This document shows positions 17,123 to 26,453 of a stretch of DNA of 31,502 bases, piece by piece. Numbering within the stretch: the first letter of the stretch is position 1; each line of letters begins with the position of its first letter. The position numbers and the translations under genes were made by a program. The notes under the pieces are model-generated. The model was given only the letters and a program-made list of their open reading frames with translations. It searched no databases and was not told the DNA's origin. Source of the DNA: an uncultured Burkholderiales bacterium (GTDB lineage: Bacteria; Pseudomonadota; Gammaproteobacteria; Burkholderiales; Burkholderiaceae_F); contig CAIQGU010000497.1 of assembly GCA_903871435.1 (NCBI GenBank), positions 1 to 31,502 of the forward strand, in the 5' to 3' direction.

Positions 17123-19843
17123 TTAGAACGACATGCCGATGGTCAGGCCGATGATGCGCGGGCGTACCGGCACTTCCTGCTTGAGGAACTCGGTGGAGTT
17201 CGTGAACGTGCTGGCGTTCGAATTGCCCAGGTTTGAGCCGTTGATCTGCACGCGCCAATTGTCCTTCGAGATGCCGAAAACGGCGTCGTACAGGGTGTAG
17301 CCGGGCATTTCGTAACGCAGCAGCGTCGTCGTGGGGACGGGGACCTGCGACGCGACATCGCCCGACGGGTAGTTGGACGGCTGGTTCGACATCGGGCCGG
17401 TATGGTTGGCACCCACCGAGAAGAAAGCCTTGTACGAGTCGATGGTCCAGTCGTAGCGCGCCCGCAGCGAGAACTGCAGCGTGGGCGAGAACGGCGGAGT
17501 ATCGCCAACCTGTCCATACAGATTGGCAACGGCGTTGCCTTTGATCTGCGTGATGCACTGGCCGAAGTTCTGGCTGGTGGGCTGGTTGTCCGTCAGGCAC
17601 GGGCTGGCCGATTCCTTGGCGCGGTTGTACGAGGCGTTGCCCTGCAGCGTGAGTTGCCGCGTTGCCTTGCCCGAGAGCTGCAGCTCGACACCATTGGTCG
17701 TGTAGTCCGGTCCATTGGTCACGAAGCTCGTGTTGGAGAACTGCGTCGGGCTGAAGAACAGGAACTGCACGTTCTTCCAGGTCATGTGATACGCGGTCGC
17801 ATCCAACTGCACGCGGTGGTCCAGCAGGCTGGCCTTGTAGCCGGCCTCGATGTTGGTGAGCTGGTCCGGCGTGTAACTGAGCGGACGCTTGTACTGGTAA
17901 CCGGTTGCGGTAAGCGACTTGTCTGCCTTGGCGCCGCCGAACGGTGCCTCACCGGCCGGCGAGCTGCGGTTGAACGCGCCCGGCCGGAAGCCCTGCGACC
18001 ACGTGGCGTAGAGCATGGATTCGGTGTCCGGGTGCCAGGCCAGGCTCAAGCGGCTGCGAAAGCCGTTGTACTTGGCATTCAGGCCCTCTGCATCCATATT
18101 CACGCCGTGCAGGCATTGGCCATTGGGAACGTTCAGGCAACTCGTGTTGGTGCCGTACTGCGCACCCACCTGATATTCGTCGTAGTGGTAATACCGCGTG
18201 CCGGCCGTCAGCGTCAGGGTCTTGGGCAGGATGTCGTAGTCGAACGAGCCGAAGAGGGCCGTCTGCTTGTAGCCGCGTTGCGCGTCTTCGCCGAACGCCG
18301 TCGTGTCGCCGCGTTGGCCGGGGTTGGACGTCGTGGTTCCGGGCAGCGTCGCGACGTTCGCGATACAGTCCGCGCCGCCGGCGAGGGCGGTCTGCAGGTT
18401 GAGCGGCGTGCAGGAGGGAACCGTCTTGTAGTTGAAGTTCATCACGTCGAAGATCTTGAAATCTTCCCAGTACACGCCGCCCGTGCCGCGAATGAACCAG
18501 GTGTCGGGGGTCGTAAGGCGCAACTCGTGGCTCTGGTGGCGGTTCTTGACAATGTCACGCCAGGACGTGATGGGATTGTAGAAAATACTGGGCTTGCCGG
18601 CCGAGCCGATACCGCCCGGGCTGGTCGACGTGTAGTACATGCCGCCGGCCGTACGGGTGTAGTTCGAGTAGTCGGCCTGGTTGTCGATGTTGCGGGTCAT
18701 GAAGCTGCCCGTGTAGACCGTCTTGAAGTCGCCGATCTGACCGTTGAGGGTCCAGGACGTGCTTTCGTAGTTGTCGCGATCCCACGTCGGCGAGAACACC
18801 GTCGCCTGCTGGCGGGACAGCGGCTGGCCGTCGGACCCGTACGGGTACTGGGAAAACTGCCCTTGGGAATCCATGTTCTGGTACGTCTGCGATAGCAGCA
18901 CTTCCCAGTTGTTGTTGATTTCGTACAGGGCGGACAGGCGAATGCCGCGGTAATCGACCGGATTGGAGGCCGAATTGACGAGGTTGAGGTTGTTGCCCAC
19001 CGGCGTGCCCAGGGGTACGCAGGCGCCGCTGGCCGTTCCGTTGGAAGAGGGCAGGCCATTGGGGCAGGTCGAACCCGAGGTCGGGTGCACCGTGCTGTAG
19101 GCCGCGATGCCCGGGTCGGTGTTCTTGTAGGTGAAATTGCTGGCAACGTTGGAAATATAGCCGCCACGGTGGTCGTCATAGACCACGCCGCGGATGGCCA
19201 GGTTGTCACCGAACGGCAGGTTCAGCATGGCGCTGGTCTTGGAGTTGGGCGCGCCGCCTGCCGTGACGCCGTAGCCCGCTTCCGCGTCGCCCAGGCTCTT
19301 GCCCAGCTTGGGCTTGTTGGTGACATAACGCACCACGCCGGCCTGCGCGCCGCCGCCGAACAGCGTGCCCTGCGGGCCTTCCAGCACTTCGATGCGCTCC
19401 ATGTCGACGAGGTACACGTCCACATTGCGTCCCGGGAACTGCATGGACTGGTCGTCAACGTACAACGCGACGTTGGGGAAGGGGGCGATCGTCGCCGAGG
19501 ACTGCCCGCCCTGCGCACCGGCCGACAGGCCGCGCATGAAGATGGTGCCCTGGCCGGGACCGTTGGAACCCAGGCTGACGTTGGGCAGGTACTTGATGGC
19601 GTCGTCGATGGACGTGATGCTCAGTTCGCGCAGCTGGTCAAACGTGATGGCCTGAACGGTGATAGGCACGTCCTGGATCGACTCGGCACGGCGCTGCGCC
19701 GTGACGGTGATTTCGGGCAGGGTGGCGCCGGGATCGGCTGCATCGGCGGCATACGCGGCGCCGCTCACGGCGGCAGACAGGCCAAAGGCGCTGGCGATGG
19801 ACCGCGAAAGGACGGAACGCGAGGGTTTCGACTTGGATTTCAC
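17123..19843 (-). CDS. TonB-dependent outer membrane receptor
   Basis: The 906-residue protein is a gated beta-barrel transporter. A signal peptide ends near residue 32 (SGAAYAAD), a TonB box follows (LPEITVTAQRR, residues 42-52), then the plug domain (SIQDVPITVQAI, later VEVLEGPQGTLFGGGAQAG-like), and the barrel ends in LTIGMSF with the terminal Phe of outer membrane proteins. I chose the GTG at 19843 because GGAGAGG lies 8 bases upstream; another GTG at 19870 lacks one. The family resembles IroN/FecA-like and sphingomonad-type receptors, so ligand is unknown. A Pho-box-like array lies upstream. The alternative GTG would add nine residues. Confidence 0.93.
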   Translation of the reverse strand: MKSKSKPSRSVLSRSIASAFGLSAAVSGAAYAADAADPGATLPEITVTAQRRAESIQDVPITVQAITFDQLRELSITSIDDAIKYLPNVSLGSNGPGQGTIFMRGLSAGAQGGQSSATIAPFPNVALYVDDQSMQFPGRNVDVYLVDMERIEVLEGPQGTLFGGGAQAGVVRYVTNKPKLGKSLGDAEAGYGVTAGGAPNSKTSAMLNLPFGDNLAIRGVVYDDHRGGYISNVASNFTYKNTDPGIAAYSTVHPTSGSTCPNGLPSSNGTASGACVPLGTPVGNNLNLVNSASNPVDYRGIRLSALYEINNNWEVLLSQTYQNMDSQGQFSQYPYGSDGQPLSRQQATVFSPTWDRDNYESTSWTLNGQIGDFKTVYTGSFMTRNIDNQADYSNYTRTAGGMYYTSTSPGGIGSAGKPSIFYNPITSWRDIVKNRHQSHELRLTTPDTWFIRGTGGVYWEDFKIFDVMNFNYKTVPSCTPLNLQTALAGGADCIANVATLPGTTTSNPGQRGDTTAFGEDAQRGYKQTALFGSFDYDILPKTLTLTAGTRYYHYDEYQVGAQYGTNTSCLNVPNGQCLHGVNMDAEGLNAKYNGFRSRLSLAWHPDTESMLYATWSQGFRPGAFNRSSPAGEAPFGGAKADKSLTATGYQYKRPLSYTPDQLTNIEAGYKASLLDHRVQLDATAYHMTWKNVQFLFFSPTQFSNTSFVTNGPDYTTNGVELQLSGKATRQLTLQGNASYNRAKESASPCLTDNQPTSQNFGQCITQIKGNAVANLYGQVGDTPPFSPTLQFSLRARYDWTIDSYKAFFSVGANHTGPMSNQPSNYPSGDVASQVPVPTTTLLRYEMPGYTLYDAVFGISKDNWRVQINGSNLGNSNASTFTNSTEFLKQEVPVRPRIIGLTIGMSF

Positions 19844-19939
19844 TTGCTGGGCCTCTCCGGAAAAGGGCACTCACGAACCCGATATAGGGTTTTAGTTTGT
19901 TACGTGCGGTTACTAACCCGGGGAAGCTATCGATCCGAT

Positions 19940-19969
19940 CTGACATCTACATGACACGTACCTGACATA
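19940..19969 (-). promoter_or_regulatory. Pho-box-like direct repeats upstream of the TonB receptor
   Basis: On the minus strand three heptamers, ATGTCAG, GTGTCAT and ATGTCAG, are separated by exactly four bases each, giving an 11-bp period. PhoB sites are built of CTGTCAT-like heptamers with the same spacing. The array points toward the receptor and ends about 100 bases before its start. A weak -10 (GATAGC) follows about 9 bases downstream. No PhoB gene is in the window. Confidence 0.5.
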
Positions 19970-20020
19970 TGCCGCTACCTGCTCCTGCGTGTCGCTAAAA
20001 GCGCAACTCCACCGCAGCCC

Positions 20021-21463
20021 TCAGGCGGGCCAGGGCAATGAATACGTCTTAATGTTGGTAAAGCTTTTCATGGCTTCCTGGACCCCTTCCTTGTAGCCCA
20101 GCCCCGAGTCCTTGATGCCGCCAAAGGGCGTGAGTTCGAGCCGGTAACCGGGTACCTCACGAACGTTCACCGAGCCTACCTGCAGCTCGCTCACCAGCCG
20201 TGTGATCACATCGAGCCGATTGGTGCAGATGCCCGAGGAAAGGGCAAAGGGCGAGGAATTGACGATCGAGATGGCCTCCTCCAGGGCATCGAAGCGCAGG
20301 ATGGGGGACACCGGCCCGAAGGTTTCTTCGCGCACCACGGTCATGTCCGCACTTACGTTGTCGATCACCGTAGGCGAATACAGCGCGCCCTCGCGCGCAT
20401 TGCCCACCAGCAGCTGTGCCCCCTGGGATACGGCCTCGTTCACACGTCCTTCGAAGAGGCGGGCGGCGGTTTCGTCGATGACCGTGCCCATGTCGACCTT
20501 GGGATCAAAGGGATTGCCGTAAGTCCAGGCGCGGGTGCGTGCCACCAGCTTTTCCACGAAGGCATCGGCAACCTTGCGCTGCACCAGAATGCGCTTGACG
20601 GCCGTGCAGCGTTGACCGGAATTTTTGTACGAACCGGCGGCGGCAAGGCCCGCGGCTTCATCGAGGTCGGCATCTTCGAGCACGATGAGCGGGTCGTTGC
20701 CGCCCAGTTCCAGGACGATGCGCCGGTAGCCGGTGCGCAGGGCAATCGCCTTGCCGATGGCCACGCCCCCGGTAAAGGTGACGAGCTCCACGTCGGGGTG
20801 GGTGATGAGTTCGTCGGCGATCTCGGCCGGGTCTCCGGTGATCACCTGGAACATGGGCTCGGGCAGGCCCGCCTCGTACAGGACATCGGCCAGGGCGAGT
20901 GCCGACAGCGGCACTTTCTCCGAGGGCTTGAGCACCATGCGGTTGTTGGTGGCAATGGCTGGCGCGACCTTGTGCGCCACCTGGTTCATGGGGTGGTTGA
21001 AAGGGGTGATGGCCGTGATCACGCCCAGCAGGGGGTCGCGCTGGGTATAGACGCGGCGCTTGCGGCCGTGCGGGGTGATGTCGCAGGAAAATATCTGACC
21101 GTCGTCGTGCAGGGCAAGATGCGCCGAGAAGTTCAGCACGTCGCGCACGCGGCCCACTTCGTAGAGCGAATCCTTCAGGCACAGGCCCGATTCCAGCGTG
21201 ATGAGCTCCGAGATCGACGCGGCGCGCTCCATGACCAGGACCGCGGACCTTTGCAGAATCCCGGCGCGGTCGGCGCGCGAAAGCGCCGGGCGGTACCCCT
21301 TGGCGTAGGCAATGGCCTCACGAACATCGGTGAGCCGGGCCTTGGGCACGGTGCCGATGCAGCGCCCGGTGTAGGGATCGACAACCTCGATGACCCGCCC
21401 GTCGGCGCGCGAGCGGCCGCCAGCCGCGCGCAGCGTTTCCTCTAGAAAGGACGTTTGGTTCAT
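20021..21463 (-). CDS. phnY: Phosphonoacetaldehyde dehydrogenase
   Basis: The 480-residue enzyme belongs to the NAD(P)-dependent aldehyde dehydrogenase superfamily. The general base Glu is in VLELGGNDP and the catalytic Cys in NSGQRCTAVKR; ITPFNHPMNQVAHKVAPAIA and FTGGVAIGKAIA are cofactor-site segments. The GQRCTAVKR form and the neighbouring phosphonoacetate hydrolase gene identify PhnY, which oxidises phosphonoacetaldehyde to phosphonoacetate. The start ATG has AAGGAA 8 bases upstream. It is divergent from phnC, with a dyad in the 80-base gap, and its 3' end points at the TonB receptor. Confidence 0.92.
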   Translation of the reverse strand: MNQTSFLEETLRAAGGRSRADGRVIEVVDPYTGRCIGTVPKARLTDVREAIAYAKGYRPALSRADRAGILQRSAVLVMERAASISELITLESGLCLKDSLYEVGRVRDVLNFSAHLALHDDGQIFSCDITPHGRKRRVYTQRDPLLGVITAITPFNHPMNQVAHKVAPAIATNNRMVLKPSEKVPLSALALADVLYEAGLPEPMFQVITGDPAEIADELITHPDVELVTFTGGVAIGKAIALRTGYRRIVLELGGNDPLIVLEDADLDEAAGLAAAGSYKNSGQRCTAVKRILVQRKVADAFVEKLVARTRAWTYGNPFDPKVDMGTVIDETAARLFEGRVNEAVSQGAQLLVGNAREGALYSPTVIDNVSADMTVVREETFGPVSPILRFDALEEAISIVNSSPFALSSGICTNRLDVITRLVSELQVGSVNVREVPGYRLELTPFGGIKDSGLGYKEGVQEAMKSFTNIKTYSLPWPA

Positions 21464-21476
21464 GACTGCATTCCTT

Positions 21477-21508
21477 CATGTTGAAATGTTGGGGCAACAT
21501 TGCACATG
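21477..21508. promoter_or_regulatory. Dyad-symmetric operator candidate between phnY and phnC
   Basis: The inner core is AATGTTG, GGG, CAACATT, a perfect 7-bp inverted repeat (21485-21501). The symmetry extends outward to CATGT on the left and ACATG on the right, with three and two intervening bases. It lies 14 bases upstream of the phnY start and 36 bases before the phnC start, so one bound protein could control both directions. No regulator gene is adjacent in the window. Confidence 0.5.
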
Positions 21509-21543
21509 TCACAATCGCAGATTACCCGTGGGTAGTATCGCGC

Positions 21544-22293
21544 ATGGCCAAGGCAGTGCACGTCGAGGGGCTGGCAAAATCGTTCGCGGGGAAGCCCGCG
21601 CTCGTTGATGTCGACCTCGTCGTAGAGCAGGGCGAGATGGTCGTGCTGCTCGGCGCGTCGGGGTCGGGCAAGTCCACCCTGCTGCGTCACTTGGTGGGCG
21701 CCGTGCTGGGTGACAAAGGCAAGGTCACCGTGCTGGGGCATGACGTGCAGTCCGACGGCCGCTGTACCCCGCGCATCCGCGAAGTGCGCCGCCAGGTGGG
21801 TTTCGTTTTCCAGCAGTTCAATCTTGTGCTGCGGCTGCCCGTCATCGTCAACGTGCTGATCGGCCTGCTCCACCGCGTGCCCTGGTGGCGCTCCGTCTTG
21901 GGACGCTTCAGTGTGCAGGAGCGGCGCCAGGCCCTGGAAGCGCTCGCGGCCATGGGCATTGCGGAGACAGCCTGGCAGCGCGCCTCCACGCTATCGGGTG
22001 GCCAGCAGCAACGGGCCGCGCTGGCCCGTTGCGTCGTGCAGGGCGCCAAGCTCATTTTGGCCGACGAGCCGGTGGCGTCGCTCGATCCGGAGTCGTCGCG
22101 CAAGGTCATGGAGCTGCTCACGCGCCTCAACACCGAGTTCGGTTGCACGGTAATCGTTTCCCTGCACCAGGTGGAACTTGCCGCCCGATATTTTCCGCGC
22201 ACGGTGGCCCTGCGCCAGGGGCGCGTGGTGTTCGATGGCCCGTCGTCGGCCGTGACGCCCGAAACCCTGGGTGCCCTGTATGCATCGAACTGA
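21544..22293 (+). CDS. phnC: Phosphonate ABC transporter ATP-binding protein
   Basis: The 249-residue ATPase energises the phosphonate importer at the cytoplasmic face. Walker A is [14 protein letters not shown] near residue 37, the Q-loop follows in [13 protein letters not shown], the signature is [13 protein letters not shown] and Walker B is [12 protein letters not shown]. The FVFQQFNLV and [15 protein letters not shown] segment is typical of PhnC. I chose ATG 21544; upstream in-frame sequence is not conserved-looking. It heads the phnCDE-A-W-oxidoreductase operon. phnD follows 13 bases later. Confidence 0.93.
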   Translation: MAKAVHVEGLAKSFAGKPALVDVDLVVEQGEMVVLLGASGSGKSTLLRHLVGAVLGDKGKVTVLGHDVQSDGRCTPRIREVRRQVGFVFQQFNLVLRLPVIVNVLIGLLHRVPWWRSVLGRFSVQERRQALEALAAMGIAETAWQRASTLSGGQQQRAALARCVVQGAKLILADEPVASLDPESSRKVMELLTRLNTEFGCTVIVSLHQVELAARYFPRTVALRQGRVVFDGPSSAVTPETLGALYASN

Positions 22294-22306
22294 GGAGACC
22301 CGCAGC

Positions 22307-23236
22307 ATGCCGATCCGAAAAAGTCTCATGGCCCCGATGTCGAGTTGCGCGCGCCTCGTGTCGCTGCTGGGCGCAGTCCTTTTGCTGGCATGCTGGGCGC
22401 TGCCGGCGCGCGCCGATGATGCCGCGCCCGGCGAAATCAGTTTCGGCATCATTGCCACGGAGCGTTCCGGCGCCATGCGCAAGATGTGGGAGCCCTTCCT
22501 GGCCGACATGGAAAAAGCCACCGGGCTCAAGGTGCGCGGCTACTATGCTACCGATTACGCCGCCATGGTGGAGGCCATGCGTTTTCACAAGGTGCAGATT
22601 GCCTGGTTCGGCGCCAAAGCGGCGATCGACGCAGTCGATAGGGCCAATGCAGAGGTTTTCGCCCAATTCGTCGATGCGGATGGTACGCCGGGCTACTACT
22701 CCTACATCATCTGCCGCAAGGACTCGCCCATCGCGTCGCTGGATGATTTACTGCGGGACGGCAAGCGGTTCACGTTTGGCGTCGGCGACCCCGACTCCCT
22801 GTCGGGCACGCTGGTGCCGGCCTTTTATGTATTCCAGCAGCGCCACATCGACCTGCGCAACCACTTCAAGGCCATGCGGTCATCGAACCACGAAGGCAAT
22901 TTCCTGGGCGTGCTGGCGGGGCAGGTGGATGCCGCGACCAGCAACAGTGAAATGCTGCAGAAGATCCAGGATACCCAGCCGGAAAAAGCCGCGCAGATCC
23001 GCATCCTCTGGACGTCCGAACTCCTGCCGCGCGATCCGCTGGTATGGGACCGCGATCTTCCCGAAAGCGTCAAGGGGCCGATCCGCGGTTTCATCCTGTC
23101 CTATGGCCGTGACGCCCGCGAGAAAGGCATCCTGCGCGGCATGTACCACCTTGCCGGTTTCCGCGCGTCGAACAATTCCCAGCTCGCGGCAACGCGTGAG
23201 CTCATCGCCCGCTTCGATCGCAAGGGACTGCACTGA
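22307..23236 (+). CDS. phnD: Phosphonate ABC transporter periplasmic binding protein
   Basis: The 309-residue protein has a signal peptide ending near residue 36 (ALPARADDA). The mature part starts with a PhnD-type strand ([10 protein letters not shown]), followed by the ligand-site segments [20 protein letters not shown] and [11 protein letters not shown]. The [19 protein letters not shown] stretch is typical of PhnD. It captures phosphonate and delivers it to PhnE. GAGGAG lies about 9 bases before the chosen ATG. Its stop overlaps the phnE start (TGATG). Confidence 0.93.
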   Translation: MPIRKSLMAPMSSCARLVSLLGAVLLLACWALPARADDAAPGEISFGIIATERSGAMRKMWEPFLADMEKATGLKVRGYYATDYAAMVEAMRFHKVQIAWFGAKAAIDAVDRANAEVFAQFVDADGTPGYYSYIICRKDSPIASLDDLLRDGKRFTFGVGDPDSLSGTLVPAFYVFQQRHIDLRNHFKAMRSSNHEGNFLGVLAGQVDAATSNSEMLQKIQDTQPEKAAQIRILWTSELLPRDPLVWDRDLPESVKGPIRGFILSYGRDAREKGILRGMYHLAGFRASNNSQLAATRELIARFDRKGLH

Positions 23237-24054
23237 TGGCGGTAACGGTCGATCCCGCGAGCGCTCGCGCGAGCCATCCGGACGTTCCCCTGCATGCCAA
23301 GGGCGGGGGCCTGGGCAGCAAGCTGGTCTGGGTCGTCGCGGTGGCGCTCCTTGCCTGGGCGTGGCGAGGGGCCGAGATCCGGCCCCTCGACCTGCTCGGT
23401 TCCTCGGGCAATATGGGGACATTTTCGCGCGAGTTTTTTCCGCCGGATTTCCACGACTGGCGCCTCTTCCTCGAGGAGATGGTCGTCACCATGCAGATTG
23501 CCATCTGGGGAACCGTGCTGGCAGTGGTCTGCGCGGTACCCGGCAGCCTGCTGTGCTCGGCCAATATCGTGCCGGCCTGGGTGTACCAGCCGGCCCGGCG
23601 CCTGATGGATTCCTTCCGCGCCATCAATGAAATGGTGTTTGCCATGCTCTTCATCGTCGCCGTCGGGCTGGGGCCCTTTGCCGGCGTGCTGGCGCTCTGG
23701 GTGCACACGACGGGCGTGCTGTCCAAGCTGTTTGCCGAAGCGGTAGAGGCCATCGATCCGGGGCCGGTGGAGGCCGTGCGCGCCACCGGGGCCGGGTGGT
23801 TGGACGAGATTTGCTATGCCGTGATTCCCCAGGTTCTTCCCTTGTGGATATCGTATTCGCTCTACCGGTTCGAGTCGAACGTGCGCTCGGCCTCGGTGGT
23901 GGGCATGGTGGGGGCGGGGGGCATAGGTGTCGTGCTTTATGAAATGATTCGCAGCTTCGAATACGCGCAGACGGCGGCCGTCCTGGTGATCATCATCCTG
24001 GCGGTGACGGCCATCGACATGCTCTCGGCGCGCATCCGGGCGAAGTTCCTGTAG
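23236..24054 (+). CDS. phnE: Phosphonate ABC transporter permease
   Basis: The 272-residue inner membrane protein has about six membrane segments. The BPD-type permease loop is visible in [20 protein letters not shown], and the C-terminal [19 protein letters not shown] is characteristic of PhnE. It forms the channel with PhnC as ATPase. It starts within the phnD stop and is followed after 17 bases by phnA. Confidence 0.93.
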   Translation: MAVTVDPASARASHPDVPLHAKGGGLGSKLVWVVAVALLAWAWRGAEIRPLDLLGSSGNMGTFSREFFPPDFHDWRLFLEEMVVTMQIAIWGTVLAVVCAVPGSLLCSANIVPAWVYQPARRLMDSFRAINEMVFAMLFIVAVGLGPFAGVLALWVHTTGVLSKLFAEAVEAIDPGPVEAVRATGAGWLDEICYAVIPQVLPLWISYSLYRFESNVRSASVVGMVGAGGIGVVLYEMIRSFEYAQTAAVLVIIILAVTAIDMLSARIRAKFL

Positions 24055-24071
24055 ACCGCAAGGAGTAGGCA

Positions 24072-25328
24072 GTGGCAGAAAAGACCGTGCACTTGAATGG
24101 CGTTGATTACGCGTGGCCCAGCCGCCCCGTGGTGGTTGTGTGCATCGATGGTGGCGACCCCGCCTACCTTGATGCGGCCATCGCCGAGGGCATCGTGCCC
24201 AATATGGCGCGGTATCGCCGCGAGGGCTTCTACGCCGTCAGTCAGGGCACGGTACCCAGCTTTACTTGCCCCAACAATATGTCGCTCATCACGGGCTCGC
24301 CCCCGTCCGTGCACGGCATTTCGGGAAACTTCACGTTTGATCCGGCCACCGGCGAAGCGGTCGTGATGACGGGACCGGAATTGCTGCGCAGCCGCACCAT
24401 CCTCAAGGAATTTGCCGATGCCGGCGCCCGCGTCGTGGCCATAACGGCCAAGGACAAGCTGCGCCGGCAGCTGGGCAAGGACCTCATCCCCGCGCGCGGC
24501 GACATCTGCTTCTCGTCGGAGTTTGCCGACCGCTGCACGCTGGCCGAGAACGGCATAGAAAACGTGCTCGACTTCGTGGGCCGGCCGCTGCCCGACATGT
24601 ATTCCATGGACCTATCCCTTTTCGTTCTGGAGGCGGGCGTGAAGCTGCTCGAACAGGGTCACCGCGACCTCATGTTCCTGTCGCTCACCGACTATATCCA
24701 GCACAAGCACGCGCCTGGCGACCCGGTGGCGAGCGAGTTCTACCGGCGCCTCGACGCGCTTTTTGGCCGCCTGGAAGGCCTGGGCGCCATCCTGGCCCTG
24801 ACGGCCGATCACGGCATGAACGACAAGTCGCTCGCTGACGGCAGCCCCAACGTGGTTTTTCTGCAGGACGTCCTCGACAACAGCTTCGGCCCGGGCACCA
24901 CCCGCGTCATCTGTCCCATCACCGATGCCTTCGTGCGCCACCACGGCGCCCTGGGCGGCTTCGTGCGCGTCTGGTGCCTGGACCCCAAGGTGACAGCCGC
25001 GATGATCATCGATCGCATCAAGGACATCGAGGGCGTGGGCGAGGCCCTCACCCGCGACCAGGCCTGCCAGCGCTTCGATCTGCCGGCCGATCGCGAAGGC
25101 GATGTGGCCGTGGTGGCCACGCAAAACGCCGTCATCGGCGGCGCCCGCCGCGAGCACGATCTCTCTGCCCTGGGTGGCGCGCGCCTGCGCAGCCACGGCG
25201 GCACGACCGAGGCCCACGTTCCCATCCTGGTCAGCGTGCCGGTGAGCCCAAGCTACCAGGCCCGCGCAAAAGGCGGGCTGCACAGCTACCAGGTGTTTGA
25301 CTACGCCATCAATGGCACTGCCGCCTGA
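24072..25328 (+). CDS. phnA: Phosphonoacetate hydrolase
   Basis: The 418-residue enzyme splits phosphonoacetate into acetate and phosphate. It belongs to the alkaline phosphatase superfamily. Zinc ligands and nucleophile are recognisable: Asp near residue 26-29 (CIDGGDPAY), Thr65 (SFTCPNN), Asp and His in [11 protein letters not shown], Asp-His in LTADHGMND, and a late His in [13 protein letters not shown]. The GTG start at 24072 has AAGGAG 7 bases upstream. It is the hydrolytic end of the PhnW-PhnY-PhnA route and lies in the same operon as phnCDE and phnW. Confidence 0.93.
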   Translation: MAEKTVHLNGVDYAWPSRPVVVVCIDGGDPAYLDAAIAEGIVPNMARYRREGFYAVSQGTVPSFTCPNNMSLITGSPPSVHGISGNFTFDPATGEAVVMTGPELLRSRTILKEFADAGARVVAITAKDKLRRQLGKDLIPARGDICFSSEFADRCTLAENGIENVLDFVGRPLPDMYSMDLSLFVLEAGVKLLEQGHRDLMFLSLTDYIQHKHAPGDPVASEFYRRLDALFGRLEGLGAILALTADHGMNDKSLADGSPNVVFLQDVLDNSFGPGTTRVICPITDAFVRHHGALGGFVRVWCLDPKVTAAMIIDRIKDIEGVGEALTRDQACQRFDLPADREGDVAVVATQNAVIGGARREHDLSALGGARLRSHGGTTEAHVPILVSVPVSPSYQARAKGGLHSYQVFDYAINGTAA

Positions 25329-25335
25329 GCACACC

Positions 25336-26436
25336 ATGACGAACCGCGACCCGTACCTGCTCACCCCCGGCCCCCTCACGACCACCGAAGCCACCCGCGC
25401 CGCCATGCTGCGCGACTGGGGCTCGTGGGACCGTGCCTTCAACGAGATCACCGCCTCGGTGTGCCGCGATCTCGTGCGCATTGCGCACGGCGAGGACACG
25501 CATGTCTGCGTGCCGCTGCAGGGCAGCGGAACCTTTGCGGTCGAGGCGGCGCTGGGCACGCTCGTGGCCAGGGATGCCAAGGTGCTGGTCCCCAACAACG
25601 GCGCTTATTGCCAGCGCATCGGCAAGATCCTCGGCCGCATCGGCCGTGGCTGCGTGATGCTCGATTTCCCCGAAGACGAGCCGGTGGACCCGGCGCGCAT
25701 CGAGGCGGCGCTGCGGGCCGATGCGGCCATCACCCACGTCGCCATGGTCCACTGCGAAACGGGCACGGGCGTACTCAATCCCCTTCCGCAAGTGGCGCAA
25801 GTGGCCGAACGCCTGGGCCGCGCGCTAATTGTCGATTCCATGAGCTCGTTTGCGGCGCTGCCCATCGACCTGCGGGCCCTGCGCATCGATGCCCTGATTG
25901 CTGCTTCCGGCAAATGCCTCGAGGGCGTGCCCGGCATGGGATTCATCATTGCCCGCAAGTCCGTCATTGAAGCGGCCGAAGGCAATTCATCCTCGCTGGC
26001 CATGGACCTGCATGACCAATGGGTGTATCTGCAGCGTACCGGCCAGTGGCGCTTTACGCCGCCCACCCATGTGATGGCCGCGCTGCGCGCGGCCATCGAC
26101 CAGTATCTGGCCGAAGGCGGACAGCCGGCGCGCCTGGCCCGCTACCAGGATAACTGCCGGGTCCTGGTCGAGGGCTGCAAGGCGCTGGGGCTGCGGCCCT
26201 TTCTCAAGGACGAACACCAGGCGCCCATCATCGTCACCTTCCACGCGCCCGACATCGCCGGCTACAAATTTGCGACGCTGTACGAATCCGCGCGCAGCCA
26301 GGGCTTCATCCTGTACCCGGGCAAGCTCACCCAGGTGGAAACCTTTCGCGTGGGTTGCATCGGGGCCATAGACCGCACGGTAATCCTCCAGGCGGTGGAG
26401 GCGATGCGCAACGCGCTGGCGGCCATGCGCGCCTGA
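25336..26436 (+). CDS. phnW: 2-aminoethylphosphonate-pyruvate transaminase
   Basis: The 366-residue PLP enzyme transfers the amino group of AEP to pyruvate, giving phosphonoacetaldehyde and alanine. It is a class V aminotransferase. The start [17 protein letters not shown] is typical of PhnW; Asp167 in IVDSMSS and the PLP lysine Lys193 in [12 protein letters not shown] are visible, and the length matches the family. I chose ATG 25336; the in-frame start at 25297 would overlap phnA by 32 bases. Its ribosome binding site is weak (GAG), suggesting coupling to phnA, which ends 7 bases before. The next gene starts 17 bases after the stop. Confidence 0.92.
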   Translation: MTNRDPYLLTPGPLTTTEATRAAMLRDWGSWDRAFNEITASVCRDLVRIAHGEDTHVCVPLQGSGTFAVEAALGTLVARDAKVLVPNNGAYCQRIGKILGRIGRGCVMLDFPEDEPVDPARIEAALRADAAITHVAMVHCETGTGVLNPLPQVAQVAERLGRALIVDSMSSFAALPIDLRALRIDALIAASGKCLEGVPGMGFIIARKSVIEAAEGNSSSLAMDLHDQWVYLQRTGQWRFTPPTHVMAALRAAIDQYLAEGGQPARLARYQDNCRVLVEGCKALGLRPFLKDEHQAPIIVTFHAPDIAGYKFATLYESARSQGFILYPGKLTQVETFRVGCIGAIDRTVILQAVEAMRNALAAMRA

Positions 26437-26453
26437 AAGGCCGGGCCCGCGGG

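Noticed and set aside
17402..18895. 497-residue open frame on the plus strand
   Set aside because: It lies antisense to the barrel of the TonB receptor and has a low-complexity Arg/Val-rich translation.
21485..21530. Possible Pho box at phnC
   Set aside because: Only a single TGTCA is present. There is no second heptamer 11 bases to either side.
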